Of a DNA stretch of 64,000 bases, positions 23,421 to 34,868 are shown in pieces. Below the pieces are notes generated by a model that was given only the letters and a program-made list of their open reading frames with translations, did not search any database and was not told the origin of the DNA. Origin of the DNA: Pararge aegeria. Taxonomy: Eukaryota > Arthropoda > Insecta > Lepidoptera > Nymphalidae. The position numbers and the translations under genes are program-made. How positions within the stretch are numbered: the first letter of the stretch is position 1; each line of letters opens with the position of its first letter. Location: contig NC_053185.1 of the NCBI RefSeq assembly GCF_905163445.1, positions 19,858,001-19,922,000 of the forward strand, given 5' to 3'.

Positions 23421-23574
23421 TTCATCGGTTCATGTACTTATTCTTAGTCTGCTGGGATTTTGGCCGCGGTAAGTTTCCACCCAACCGACAAATAGGTGCC
23501 GCCAAATGAAGTTGATGAAGGTATATCTTCATAAGCGATATATGATGAAATAATAATGTACGCTGTGGTAAACG

Positions 23575-23575
<1 letters not shown>

Positions 23576-23611
<36 letters not shown>
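23576..23611. repeat. (TA)n microsatellite
   Basis: About 36 bp of uninterrupted TA, placed between short inverted flanks (tgtggtaaa and tttaccaca), so the whole unit can fold as a cruciform. Confidence 0.9.
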
Positions 23612-23615
<4 letters not shown>

Positions 23616-23878
23616 ACCACAAGGTAAGAATATAGCAGACAAGGGCTAACTTCTAAAAGAAAAAAATACATGAATATAAAAGTCTGTTATCGGATCTCTA
23701 TATTGCGTATTTACACGCGTCGATATACTTCCTTTCTATAAAGGCCTTTGAGTGACATAACTTCGTTCCTCTAGTGTTTATTTTACTAGCCATCGTTCGC
23801 AATGCGTCTTAGAGCATTTTAAACTATGTTAGAACTCTCGTGCTCTTCATCTTTTCCAACAGCAGGTAGTAGAAGGTT

Positions 23879-26800
23879 ATGACACTTCGCACTCCGCGCC
23901 GCCGCATATCGCCCCGCACCAAGCGGAAATACCGAGCCATCAAAAACTTCTTACGAAGAGCATTAGGTATGTATTTTTAGTTCCTAAATAAAAACATGTA
24001 TCGCAGAAACTTTTCAATTCACGCCTCCTTAATCTGTAGATTCAATTTCTTCGTTTCTTGGATATTTATTTGTGAACAGGCACATAAATAGTTTTGTTCT
24101 CATATATCTCTTAACTGCAGGAACTTCATCACAACGGGGCACCAAGACAAGTTCAAGTATCGAAGTGAGCGTCTCAAATTTGAAAAGCAAAATAATAGAC
24201 ATCGAGCAGCAGCTTAATAGCGTCAGTCAACACTGCCAAGATGTAACTTGCCTCGAAAACAACTTTAGAGAAGAATCGGAAAATTCATTAGTTCAGTTGC
24301 AACAAGTAGAAGGCGAAGACATAAGAAATACGGGAAACAGCGATACGAACGACGTAGAAACAAAACTTCTGTACAAGTCTTCAAGTAGCCAACATCGTAG
24401 ACCCGATAGGAACAACACTCTGTGCACCGATGAGCATGACGAGACAAAAGATATGGAATCGGCAAACCGAAGCGTTGCCCAAAACAGCCGAGATTTTCAA
24501 TTTAAACAAGAAAATATGGAGTTTCAAAAGAAGAAGCGTGAAAAAAATGATTTTGATTTAGTAGATCGAAGAAGAACACATTTAAAAACCATTACAACAA
24601 ATCCTATTTATTCAACAAGCAGTTTTCACTCTTTGATTGACTCGGGAAATAAACATTGCTCACAACCTGGCTATGACAGTCATCGCCATGAAAAAAGACA
24701 CCCCAGAAAAGAACATACCGAACCCTTAATAGTAAAGGAACACGAAAATAGAGAAAGAACGCATGAGAGGGAATTGATTGATGATCGGCATAACAAGAGA
24801 AGAACGAAACGGGTTTACTCCGAAGTTGATAAAGATTTTATAGCTGATATCATTAAAAGACAGTATAGACCTGTTAAATTATTTGGAAGGAGAGATTCAG
24901 GTTTTAGTCAATTTTCAGCCCCAGTATGCCGTGACCAAGAGTTCATGGTTTGCGATGATATTCAACGAGGAGTTGAGTTATGTTCATGCTGTTTTGATAA
25001 GTGCAGAAAGACAAAACATCGCCACGGTCGGTATACCGATCTAAGTGATATGAAGAGTATTTGCGACACTCGTCTTTACAGTAAAAGAAATAGACGTCAT
25101 AAACTTGAAAGAAATAACACAGACGATTATAATAATTCAGCTTTATATGATGTTGTTCCTGTCAGAGAAAAATCAAGCCCAAAGGCGAGAAGAAAGTTTA
25201 AGGAAGATAACATTTTTGCATATCAATGCTGTAGAGAAGTTCCACCATCCCCAAGAAGTAATCGTCCAAAACTTAATTTAAAAGTACAACATTACGCAAA
25301 TTATGAAGATAGTCTGTATCGCGAAAGACCGAGCCTGAGAATTTCCCCTACGCGGGATGGCCGCAAGAAAGTTCTCAATGGGATTGAAAGTGACGTCTCG
25401 TCCGAATATTATCTCCGGAGAACAAAAGCGGAAAATTTAAACAAGTCTCGAAAACCTGATCCAATTCATGAAGACGTTGGAACAATGAGCAGTCTGCAAT
25501 ATACCAATTTCGCTAATGAACAATACGTACCAAATAATGACACTACACTAAACACCCAGTTAACAGATGCAACAGCACACAAAACTGACAAGACGCTCTG
25601 CGAAATAAAAGACATACTTAAAACATTTTTACTTGAAATTAAAAAAGAAACTACGTACAGCGATAGATCATGCGGCACGAGTAAAGTAGATAATAAACAA
25701 ATGACTCTTCACCAGGAAAACACCCAAACAAACTCTAACACTATACCAATTAGTGGTGACAGTTTTAATACCTACAACATCAGACAAGCCGGTATGCAGC
25801 CCTTTATGCCAGCTTTTCCAAATCCCTGTTGTTACCCAATCGTTCCTATATGCCCTGTGAACTGCTTGCAAAATGGTTATGTTATACCAAGTCCTAGTTA
25901 CACTTGCAATTTGTGTGCTAAAACTTCAAAAGACCACGAATGCCCGGATCACAAAAGTAAACCACCGGAAGAATTAAATACGAACAACGAAACCCAGGAG
26001 CTCATTAAGGAAATATATAAATTTGTTTTACAAAAACCAAAGACACCCCGGACTGAAGAATGTGGCAATATAAACAATAGTGCTAGGTCAAAAAATGAAT
26101 ATTTATTTGAAAATAAGATTCTACACAACCGATACGTAGGCGGTTGTACTAAAGCATCGAAACACGATGCTAATGTTGGCACACATCTACTGAAGTGCTA
26201 CTCTAAAAGCTGTGAAGCTTTCGGATCTAAAATTGCTTCTGATACATATAATACTAATGCTAGTTACTCAGATACTATTTTAGAAAAGCTAAGCTTCAAA
26301 GCCACTCAGTCTTCTATTGAAACCGACTTAAGTACAGATGTTCCGGAAGAAAAGGTAATGTGATAGATAGAATTACTTATCATTTCGTAGACAGTCATAC
26401 AAAAGTACTTCAAGATCACAAAGTTATCCATAATATTTAAGGACGTTACTAGTAACATTTGTTTAGCTGGTAATTAAATTGGTGATAGGTGATTTGGAGC
26501 TAAACAATGTTTTCTCCCATTCTTGCAAAACAATAATTTCACATCCGAAAGAAAAAGACAAAATTATTGTGTAACTATACAGCCCTTTTTAGTGACGAAC
26601 CACCTGTTCGTCATTTTGTAATAAGATAATATAAATTTTCAGGTTAGACGAGGTAAATTATCAAAACTGTTCAATACATTGAGACTTTTCAAAAAGAAAA
26701 AGAGAGATGTTATTGAAGAAATGAATGAGAGTGAGAGTATTGCAGGGGTGGAAGAAAAGCGGAGCCCTCCCTTTAAACAGCACATACAATGCTACGCAAT

Positions 26801-27434
26801 GCACGGTCAAGACTATTTTCATCCACCAGTACCCGAACAACACTGCTGCTATTCTCCTTGCCACGAGTGTTTCGGAAACGACTATGACCCTAGGACTAAT
26901 TATCCACAACCCCCTCATGATTTCTATAACAACCACAAATACCGCTACGATCACCCATCTGCCCCTCAATACAGCCAAAAATATCCAACAGCTCCTCCTT
27001 ACCCTAACTACGATCCCTTCTACAACCAGATTCCACCACAAGTACCTTTATGCCTCAAAGAGATTGAAGTGAAAAACGTTGGCACTCAGAGTGAAAGGAC
27101 AGCTCTAATGCAGAAAATCGTCAAGAAGACAACAGCACAGCAACAGCAAGAAGCTTCCCGATACACTACACCAGGGAAAGAGAAGACTAACTTTTGGAAA
27201 TCTTTGCAAGAGAAGGCTTACCAAAACCAAAATGATACCATGAACTTTTCTTTAAAAACGCAGAAGGACCTTGCGCAAGGGGATATGAACTTGAAGAACG
27301 TGATGATGAAAAAACTGTTCTACAAAAAAAATCCTTTTTCACCCAGAAACTTGATAATGCGAACTCTACTCGGAAAGGACAAGTCTAGTTACGGTAATCC
27401 TCCGAAGATTTTCCGACCTCGTATGTTCTTGTAA
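23879..27434 (+). CDS. Unrecognised large polar protein, tandem paralogue 1, 3 exons
   Basis: I do not recognise this family. Exons 23879-23966, 24121-26354 and 26643-27434 join in phases 1 and 0 to give 1037 residues. Exon 1 encodes a short, very basic N-terminus ending KYRAIKNFLRRALG. Exon 2 is Asn/Lys/Ser/Arg-rich and largely disordered-looking. Its conserved islands are DIIKRQYRPVKLF, a Cys patch CRDQEFMVCDD ... CSCCFDKCRK, NNSALYDVVPVREK, an amphipathic EIKDILKTFLLEIKK, a second Cys-rich stretch with CCYP, CPVNC, CNLC and CPDH, and ELIKEIYKFVLQ. Exon 3 adds a Pro/Tyr-rich segment (PHDFYNNHKYRYDHP, APPYPNYDPFY) and a basic tail ending RPRMFL. There is no signal peptide or membrane span. 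Each island has a counterpart in the downstream gene at 29805-34341. An alternative start at 24072 lies in the intron and is not favoured, because the exon 1 peptide is conserved in the paralogue. Confidence 0.75.
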
Positions 27435-28394
27435 GCGCGTGTTTGATGTATGTGGTTTAAATTTTATAGTGCTCTTGTATACATGTTTGTTTCGTATTCT
27501 TTATTTCCAGAATAATTAAGATGACCGTTATTAATATACGAAAATTCGAAAACTTTTTTTTATTCCTTCATTCAACTAACGATTGGATATCAATGGTGGA
27601 CATTGAAATTAATTAGAGTACCAAACAGACCGTTAACTTATAAAGAGCTTGTTAAGTATGCCTACGTGAAAATATACAAGATGTGATGCAATAGTAGTAG
27701 TATGTAATATCGTGTTATGTAGGTTGCTTCCTGAATACAGGGAAAAAATTCCGCATCTTTAGGGAGGAGCAACAGACCCGCGCCTTCTCCAGAAGAATCC
27801 TCTACTCATGTTTATCCTCATCTTTATCAGTATCTTGAGCTCATTAAATTGCTAACATTTTATGCCAAAATGACACAAACGCGTCGCAGGGAGCCGCTGG
27901 ACACAAGCGGCACGAGACCGTGTTATTTAGAACTCCTAATAAAAGACTTACGTCCAGTAATGAACGTCCATTCGTTCACATCGTGATATGATGTCCAGTC
28001 GTGGTGCATTCTATCATAATGTTGCATGGACAGGAGCAAAGAGGATACAAATACATAACAGAAGTACTTATACAGTAGTTATATAAAAAACGGTTTAATT
28101 GTCAGTTGACCAATGACAAAAAAGCAAAATCAGCAAATTTGTTTTAATAATATTTTGGGATAAATTGATATTTTCAGTGTATTGTACTTTAACAAATTAA
28201 ATTATCAGTTTCAATTCAATACAATATACATATAGTTGGTGGAACTGCGACATGGAGATGAGGTAAGCCATTGTTTAATTTACGTTATGTATTTAATTGT
28301 GTGCGGAATACCCGAATAGTAACTGACTTATTAGACTTGTTAGTTATATAATACCGATTTTGTAATATATGTATCCAAAGGCCTCAGTGCCCAA

Positions 28395-28620
28395 AGAACA
28401 AAGTCTTTGAACAGTGCGTGTTGCCAGAGATGTCTTAGGGCTCCGAAATTTATGAGACGAAAATGGTATGAGACCCATAGTCAGCGACCAAATTTCGGAG
28501 AAGACTCAAGAGTCACTCGGCGGGCGATGAAGAGAGCTGTGCCAGGAGCATATCGAGCAAATAATCAGGAATGAAGAGATCCGTAGAAGAACCAAAGTTA
28601 CCAACATAGTTAAACAAGTG
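28395..28620 (+). mobile_element. Decayed RTE-type reverse transcriptase fragment
   Basis: Reads KNKVFEQCVLPEMS, frame-shifted pieces of the following 'YGAETW' region, then remnants like 'RNEEIRRRTKV' ('cagga atgaagagatccgt'). This order matches the C-terminal part of RTE-class LINE polyproteins. Multiple stops and shifts show old decay. Confidence 0.55.
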
Positions 28621-29275
28621 GAATCTTGTTATGGGGCAGAGCTGCTGATATAGAAACTATATTTATACGACAGAAAAGAGCTGTGCGATCGATATATAAA
28701 CTTAGATCACGAGAATCCCTTCGTAACAATAATTTAAAAAAATAGGTAGGTATACTTACAGTAGCCTCGCAATATATTTATAATAATATATATTAAACAA
28801 AACATAAGTAATTATAAACAAAAAGTTGACTAACTAGAAACGGACATAAATTAGTGATATCTGCATATCGTCTGCTTTTATAATATGATACCGAAGGTAA
28901 TGTTATTCTAATATTATTATTTATTAAATAAATAATAATATTAGATATACCTTTACCTAAGTTGAAACAATATTTTAAAACACATTTAACAAATCGTGGT
29001 TCTTACACGATTGATGAATTTCGTTAACGACAAGGCTGCTTGGAAGCAGGCCACTCCGCTCTCATCTCTCACAAAACAGAAAAATTCTAAAGATTGTTAA
29101 ACTTTAAAATGATGTTGGAAAAGAGCAATCTGCTGAGTTTCTTGTCGGCTCTTCTCAGTGAAATCTGCCTTACGAACCGGTGGTAGAGTCACTACAAACA
29201 GACTGACTTGACGTTTCAAAAGTGCTTATTTATTAGGCCCACTTAAAATAAATGAAATTTGAATTTGAGTCATGA
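28620..29275 (+). mobile_element. Decayed Jockey/CR1-like LINE C-terminus and 3' end
   Basis: Frame ILLWGRAADIETIFIRQKRA continues as VRSIYKLRSRESLRNN, a typical C-terminal RT segment. After about 190 bp of unrelated AT-rich sequence, KTHLTNRGSYTIDEF and the family 3' untranslated tail ('gaaccggtggtagagtcact', 'ttaaaataaatgaaatttga') follow. Same family as 1925-2250. Confidence 0.65.
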
Positions 29276-29804
29276 CTCTCAAGTGGTAATGCTTGGGGTC
29301 CCAAGGTGCTGCTGGACGACCGCGACGACGTAAATCGCAGCGTTAGTGTGTGACCCCCGACCAGGTGGACCGATGGCATCAGTCATGAGCAAAACGAGCC
29401 GCAGGAAGCCGCTGGACCCAAGCCACACAGGAACGCCGTATTTAAAGTCCAGTTGTGGCCGTCAATAGTGATTTTTTTTTTATAGAATCATATCCTTTTG
29501 GCATATAGTCATCGATGTTTTGAAATCGCCCGTGACAGCACGAGCACACGTAGGATTCAGATCCGTGCGGACCTTATTTCACCTATTGGTGCAAAAACGT
29601 TAAAAGAGCACCATATGGGAGCAAAAGGTAACCCAGACCTTGACCTTGTATTTCCGATCTGCCTGCATGGTTTATCAGAATATAACAAGCAATACCTCCT
29701 CTGCCGGTATTTTCGGAGAATAGTCGTTCTCACAAATTTAATGACAATAAAGTTCATGCCTTTTACCAGGGAGCACTGCGAAGGATTTTTAAACGAGTAC
29801 CTTA

Positions 29805-32800
29805 ATGAATGAAGTGTATTTTTTCAGCGAAGTAAATACGAACAAACCTTACAAACAACGTTTCAAAGGGGTTGAAAACTTTTTACGCAGAGTTGCTTTC
29901 AATTTAGGTGAGTTGGTACATTACTGATACATTACGTAAATACTTTGATTTCATAAAGTGACGGTACCTACTGGTTTATATGATGATTTTCATAAAAATC
30001 GATGGACGATATATTTTGGTTATATTGATGATTCGCGCCTATGCGCTACGCGCGACTCAAACCGTTATAAGTTATAAAAGACTAGCTTATGCCCGCGACT
30101 TCGTCTGCATTTGATTTTGTTTTTTGATGTGGCATTAAATTTAGTTGTAAATCAAAAAAAATAATTAAAGTATTTAGTATAGCTAAGCTTTAAAAGAGGG
30201 GTTTGTTGCTGTCCGCTGAGGAGTTCTGTCCTCTATCGCATTAGGTTTAAGTATTCTGTAATGATAGTGTTAGAATAAGAATATAAATAAATAAATAAAT
30301 AATAAATAAATAAATATTCAACCACAGTTTGGGCAAAATTAAACACATATTATATAGTACAAAAATAAATATTTAAATCGGTTATAATTTGTCGGAATTA
30401 TGGTGTAAAATCGTCAAACACTTATCCCCTCTCCCAAAGGAACCGAGCTTAATGTGGCTATAAAAAGTATCCTATATTACTTTTAACACTTCCAAGAATA
30501 TGCGTACAAAGTTTTATGAGGATCGGTTAAGTAGTTTTTGCGTGAAAGCGTAACAAACAAACTTACATTGAAATTTGTAATATTAGTAGGGATTAGTAGG
30601 TATAGTAGGGATTAGGCTTGTTAAGAGAGACTGACTTGTTCTAGGGACGTCACTATGGCATAGCAATACATTTGGCAGAGAGTGTATAGAAACATAGTTC
30701 CATTTTTATCCGCAACAGATAGGATACGGAGAGGTTTTATTTATTTTCCTGTGAGGCTTTAATATAATTGGAAAATTAGTATTTTTTTGGTTATATATAC
30801 TTTATATATGAGTAATCTATTTTACAGGCAACTCCGCATCACAAACTGAAGTAAAAATCATATCATGTATTCCCATCGACGTGACTGATTTACAGCATCG
30901 GATCCAATATTTAGAAAGGCAACTGCAAGAGTCTAGCAAACGGAAGAAGGGGCCCCGGCAACCGCGACCGCCGGCCACGCCGCCGTCACAGTCTTTGACG
31001 CCGCCACCGCCAATGTGGTCGTCTTCGCAGCCCATGTGGCAGCAGCCACCTATGTGGCAAGCGCCGCCAATGTGGGGGCCGTCACCGATGATGCAGCCTC
31101 CGATGATGGCAGGAATAGGCCCGCCGCTGTCGCAATTGTCGACGCAGCCGGCGCTATCGATGGATCCGCAATCGGCACAGCTACTGCAGTCAGGGCAGCT
31201 ACAACAGGCGGGGCAACTACAACAGGAGGGACAGCTACAGCAGGTGGGGCAACTACAGCAAGCGGGGCAACTTCAGCAGGCAGGGCAGTTACAGCAGCCA
31301 GGGCAGCTAACTCAGTCCAGGAATCTAACGCAATCAGGGCAGCTACCACAGTCGGGGCAGCTACCACCCTGCCCGCCGTGTCCACAGCTATCTACAGTAC
31401 CCTGTATTTATACGCCTCCGAATTTAGATGACAAGGATGGTGCCGTTGGTGACAAAGCAAGTAAGCCTAAGAAAGGTGACACGGTAGTGCACACCGCTCT
31501 ATTCAAGGAGTCTTACTCCGGGCAGTCTATGGCATATGAGTATAGCAGCGATAAATCGTCTAGAAGTTTCAAGTCTCGTCAAACCCCTGAGTGCAGTGGA
31601 TGTTGCTCTTCAAAGCAGGCAAGAAAATCTAACGTCTCCTTCGTGTTACCCGCCATAACGACAAACAACGAACAACCGTATTGTAATTTTAGCTCTTACG
31701 AAAATGGTAATCCAGACCAAAATCGTTCAGCAGCTGAACCTGATCTTGCTAAAAAGCGTAAGAAAAAAAGAGTAAGCAAGAAAAAAAGTAAACAGCGGAC
31801 CGAATTGATATATTTTGCCCAAAACAAACAAACCAATCCTTTTAATAAGAAATTGAACAGTTTTCTTAGTCCAACGAACAACACAGTGTCAATAAGCCAC
31901 GCATACTTAGATAAAATTATTCGAAAACAATACGATCCCAAATTTTTCATACAAGAATTTTCAGACACCAGTCACTTTTCGAGGCCGATTTGCAGAGACA
32001 GTGATGATAAATCTGCAGGTCTGCACGAATCTGAATCCGACGTGTGCTCGTGCTGTCACGGGCTATTTCAAAACATTGATGACTATATGCCAAAAGGATT
32101 TGATTCTATAAATAAAATAACTCAGTATGAAAGAAACTACACGAATAATAAATATAATAACTCAAATCTATATGACATTGTTCCTGTAAAGGAGAACACA
32201 AATAGGTTACAAAAAGAAAGTGTAATACCTAAAAAGGAAATGGAAATTCGATGTTGGCCGGAACAATTTCGGTACAAATACCACTACGATCCGACGACAG
32301 AAAAATACCGCGCTGAAATTAATCTAAAACGACGTGACAAGTTAACTACCCAGAAAACAAAGCAAATGGGAAAGTTAGAGCAAGTTAATCAAGACCAAAA
32401 TCGGATGAAAACACATTTTCACGAAACAAGTAAGGAAACACACGATGAAAATAAAGAAACTGTTCCAGAATTAAAGTTAAAAAACTCTGAATCCGTTAAG
32501 AGTATTCTAGTCAAAAACGAATTAATTGCACCTGATGACATAAACATGAAACTTCACCTTACCAACCAGAGCAAGCAAATGGAATTAATTCCAAATAAAA
32601 ACAAAACAGAATCGACTTTAAATCAAATAAAAAGTATTTTGCAATCTATGTTAGCAGAAATTAAAACAAATACAGTAGTAAACGAAGCTTTGGAAAAAGT
32701 ACCAAAAAAAGATGCTGTTGTTCAAAAAGAAGCTTCTCAAAATAACATGCAAGGCCAATCGACCCTACTTCATAGTTTCACTTATAATAATTCATACAAC

Positions 32801-34341
32801 ACTAACCCTTACTTGCCGTCTTGTTCTCGACAGGGTTTTTTAGCTGGCCAATGCTGTTTACCAGGAGTTCCATACAACCCTTCTTTTAAACATCTACATA
32901 ACTTCCCAGTGTTTGTTCACACATCTGGAAGACGCTTATGCGCCTGTTATTGTAAAAATAGTTCGCATAACTCTTCAAAATATAAGCAAGCTTCATCAGC
33001 TGCCACAAACACAGACAAAGACGTTCAGAACGTTGGTAACAGAGAGACTGAAAAACTTATAAAAGAAAATTACAAAATGGCTATGACTATGGACTTTCCA
33101 GCTAAAGAGAATTCTGTAAGCGAGTATGATGAAAAAAAATCGACTAGAAATGATTTTATTAAGAAAAGTAATACAAAAGATATAATAAGCACTGGTAAGG
33201 AAGTCATAGGTAAACGAGATATTCAAGTTGAAGCAGCTTTAATTTCCTCGACTATATCAAATAATAGCAAATTAGCAACTGCTGCCAGCACCCAGTCGGA
33301 AGATAAACATGAAAACAGGTATGCAAGAAATGAAGCAAACCATAATGGCGTATTACATGGAATCGAACGACACAGTACTGACACAATCGTGGAGGGCGAT
33401 GGAGATACATGCGCATCTAGTGATGAAACTGAAGAAGATGATATTGTGGTCGTCAAGGAATATAAAACACCGGTAAATACTTAAGCTAAACCTAATTGCA
33501 AGGCTACACAGTTAACCATAAACAATGCTAATGACCATACGAAAGCACCGCTTATGCATTTCTTTTAACAATATAATAATATAAGTAGACTTTTATCAAT
33601 CACAGTTTGGATAGCTTTGTTTATAAAAAAATGATGCGGTCTATAGTCCATTAAAAACGTAAAGAAATTACAGTACGAGAACATTTGATTTAAATTTTAG
33701 TCAATTTATTTCAACCTTAATAAGTGTAAGTTTGTTTTCAGCCCAAAAATGAAAGGAAATGTCTCCTACAAAGGATGTTCAAATCGGTGAACATGTTCAG
33801 GAAAAGCAAGTCAGACAAAAAAGATCAAAAGGAATGTGATGAAGGATCTCGAGCGAGCGACTCTGATGATTACGAAACAATTTACAGTGGACGTACAGTT
33901 GTTCCACCGCAGAATGATCGCAAACAATATTACAAACGCAACAGTCAGCCAAATGCCAATTCAACATTCAGACCATTGCACGGAAAAGGTAGAAGGTCAC
34001 CTTATTTAGAACAAGAATACAGGAGGCAATGGAATGAACAGCTCGTATTTGAAAATCAACAGGAAAAAAGACAATCATCCGGGCGACCTCGTTCAAACCA
34101 ATCACCTCAATATTCTCGTCCGCCTTATTGGAATAATTACGATGCAAGGACCGCCACAGTAGAACACAATATGCAAAATCAATTCAAAGACATTTCTGAA
34201 ACAAAGGTAAAAAAGCAGTTGAAGTTTGATCCGCTTGATAAACTGAAAGATGGCGCGGCAAAAGATAAGCGTAAATGGCTTAAGAAACATAAACTGGCCA
34301 ATTGTGGAGAACACTGGAAGAGCTTCATATTGGAAAGTTGA
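29805..34341 (+). CDS. Unrecognised large polar protein, tandem paralogue 2, 3 exons
   Basis: Family unknown. Exons 29805-29907, 30828-33472 and 33742-34341 join in phases 1 and 0 (the same as paralogue 1), giving 1115 residues. The short exon 1 ends FKGVENFLRRVAFNLG, aligning with AIKNFLRRALG upstream. Exon 2 opens with a coiled-coil-like LQHRIQYLERQLQ and a Pro/Met/Trp-rich stretch (PPMWQAPPMWGPSPM). Next come ten hexapeptide units of the type xGQLQQ (31190-31369), then a Lys/Asn/Ser-rich body. It keeps KIIRKQYDPKFF, CRDSDDK ... CSCCHGLF, NSNLYDIVPVKEN, IKSILQSMLAEIK, a Cys-rich block and EKLIKENYKMAM. Exon 3 ends GEHWKSFILES and is only weakly like its counterpart. An acceptor-like tract ends at 29827, so the true start could be in an earlier exon. 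There is no signal peptide or membrane span. Confidence 0.73.
30082..30600. repeat. Interspersed repeat family B, copy 2
   Basis: Starts 'tgcccgcgacttcgtctgc' and ends 'aacaaacaaacttacattg' plus 'aatattagtaggga'. It is longer than 9857-10146 because of an AT-rich internal stretch that includes an (AAAT)n run near 30282-30315. Lies in intron 1 of paralogue 2. Confidence 0.6.
31190..31369 (+). repeat. 18-bp coding minisatellite (ten xGQLQQ units)
   Basis: Ten in-frame 18-bp units encode S/A/E/V/P-GQLQQ. The last four drift to PGQLTQ, SRNLTQ, SGQLPQ and SGQLPP. No equivalent exists in paralogue 1, so the array arose after duplication or was lost upstream. Confidence 0.9.
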
Positions 34342-34368
34342 GTTTCGATACTTTTACACATAAATCTA

Positions 34369-34374
34369 AATAAA
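34369..34374 (+). terminator. Candidate poly(A) signal of paralogue 2
   Basis: AATAAA 28 nt after the stop codon, with another AATAAA-like 'taataaat' about 20 nt further on. Position and sequence fit a short 3' UTR. Confidence 0.5.
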
Positions 34375-34868
34375 ATTTTAAAAATAGTTTTCTAATAAAT
34401 ATTTTCAGAAATAACTATTACTTTCCCTTTGAACACCAAACAACGCAAAGCAAAAGATGAGCTTACAATTAGATCGAGACTTAGATTGTTTTAAGAAAAA
34501 ATTAAAAAAGGATAAAGTTGAGTTGTATATTCATTTATTTATTTCCAATATTTCATTTTTGTCTTTACAGGAAAAAGTTATACTAATGCGACAATGTTAT
34601 GTAAATTTTAATAGTATATATAACTATAATTCAAATCGCTTTATTTGTGAGTTCACTCAGGGTGCAACAAAATAAATCCGTCTTCTCGGCTATCACATTG
34701 GGGGTACGGAGTGCGCGCGTCAGTGGCGCTTCTTTTAGTAGCTTGGTGCGCCCGATGTTAAAGAAAAAATTGTGACGTGCTGTTTTGGTTTAATAAAATT
34801 CTAGTATATGTTCCACTGGTATATTATTTTTAATTACAAGTAACATAATGACTAGTATATAAGTACAG

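Larger units (their letters stand above)
22398..23878. other. Intergenic region with repeats
   Basis: Separates the divergently transcribed MLRQ-like gene and the first unknown paralogue, so it must contain both promoters. I recognise only the TCCTCAGGAGATG-family repeat (23190-23420) and a TA microsatellite at 23576-23611. The microsatellite is flanked by the inverted pair 'tgtggtaaa' / 'tttaccaca'. No core promoter elements can be called with confidence. Confidence 0.5.
27435..29804. other. Spacer between the tandem paralogues, LINE remnants
   Basis: About 2.4 kb without a supported gene. It contains an eroded RTE-class fragment (28395-28620), a decayed Jockey/CR1-like tail (28620-29275) and an AT-rich perfect inverted repeat (28907-28945). 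Near 29280-29460 is a 'cgaccgcgacgacg' and 'gccgctggacccaagc' segment resembling a dispersed repeat also hinted at 27885-28010. A 104-codon frame at 29498-29812 has no recognisable domain and overlaps the next gene's start; I do not call it. Confidence 0.55.

Noticed and set aside
29498..29812. A 104-codon frame ending over the start of paralogue 2
   Set aside because: No recognisable domain and no counterpart near paralogue 1. It cannot join exon 1 of paralogue 2 because its frame differs.
31015..31431. Additional open frames (one plus, one minus) across the hexapeptide array
   Set aside because: They arise because an 18-bp unit without stops is open in several frames. The frame continuous with the conserved exon body is the coding one.
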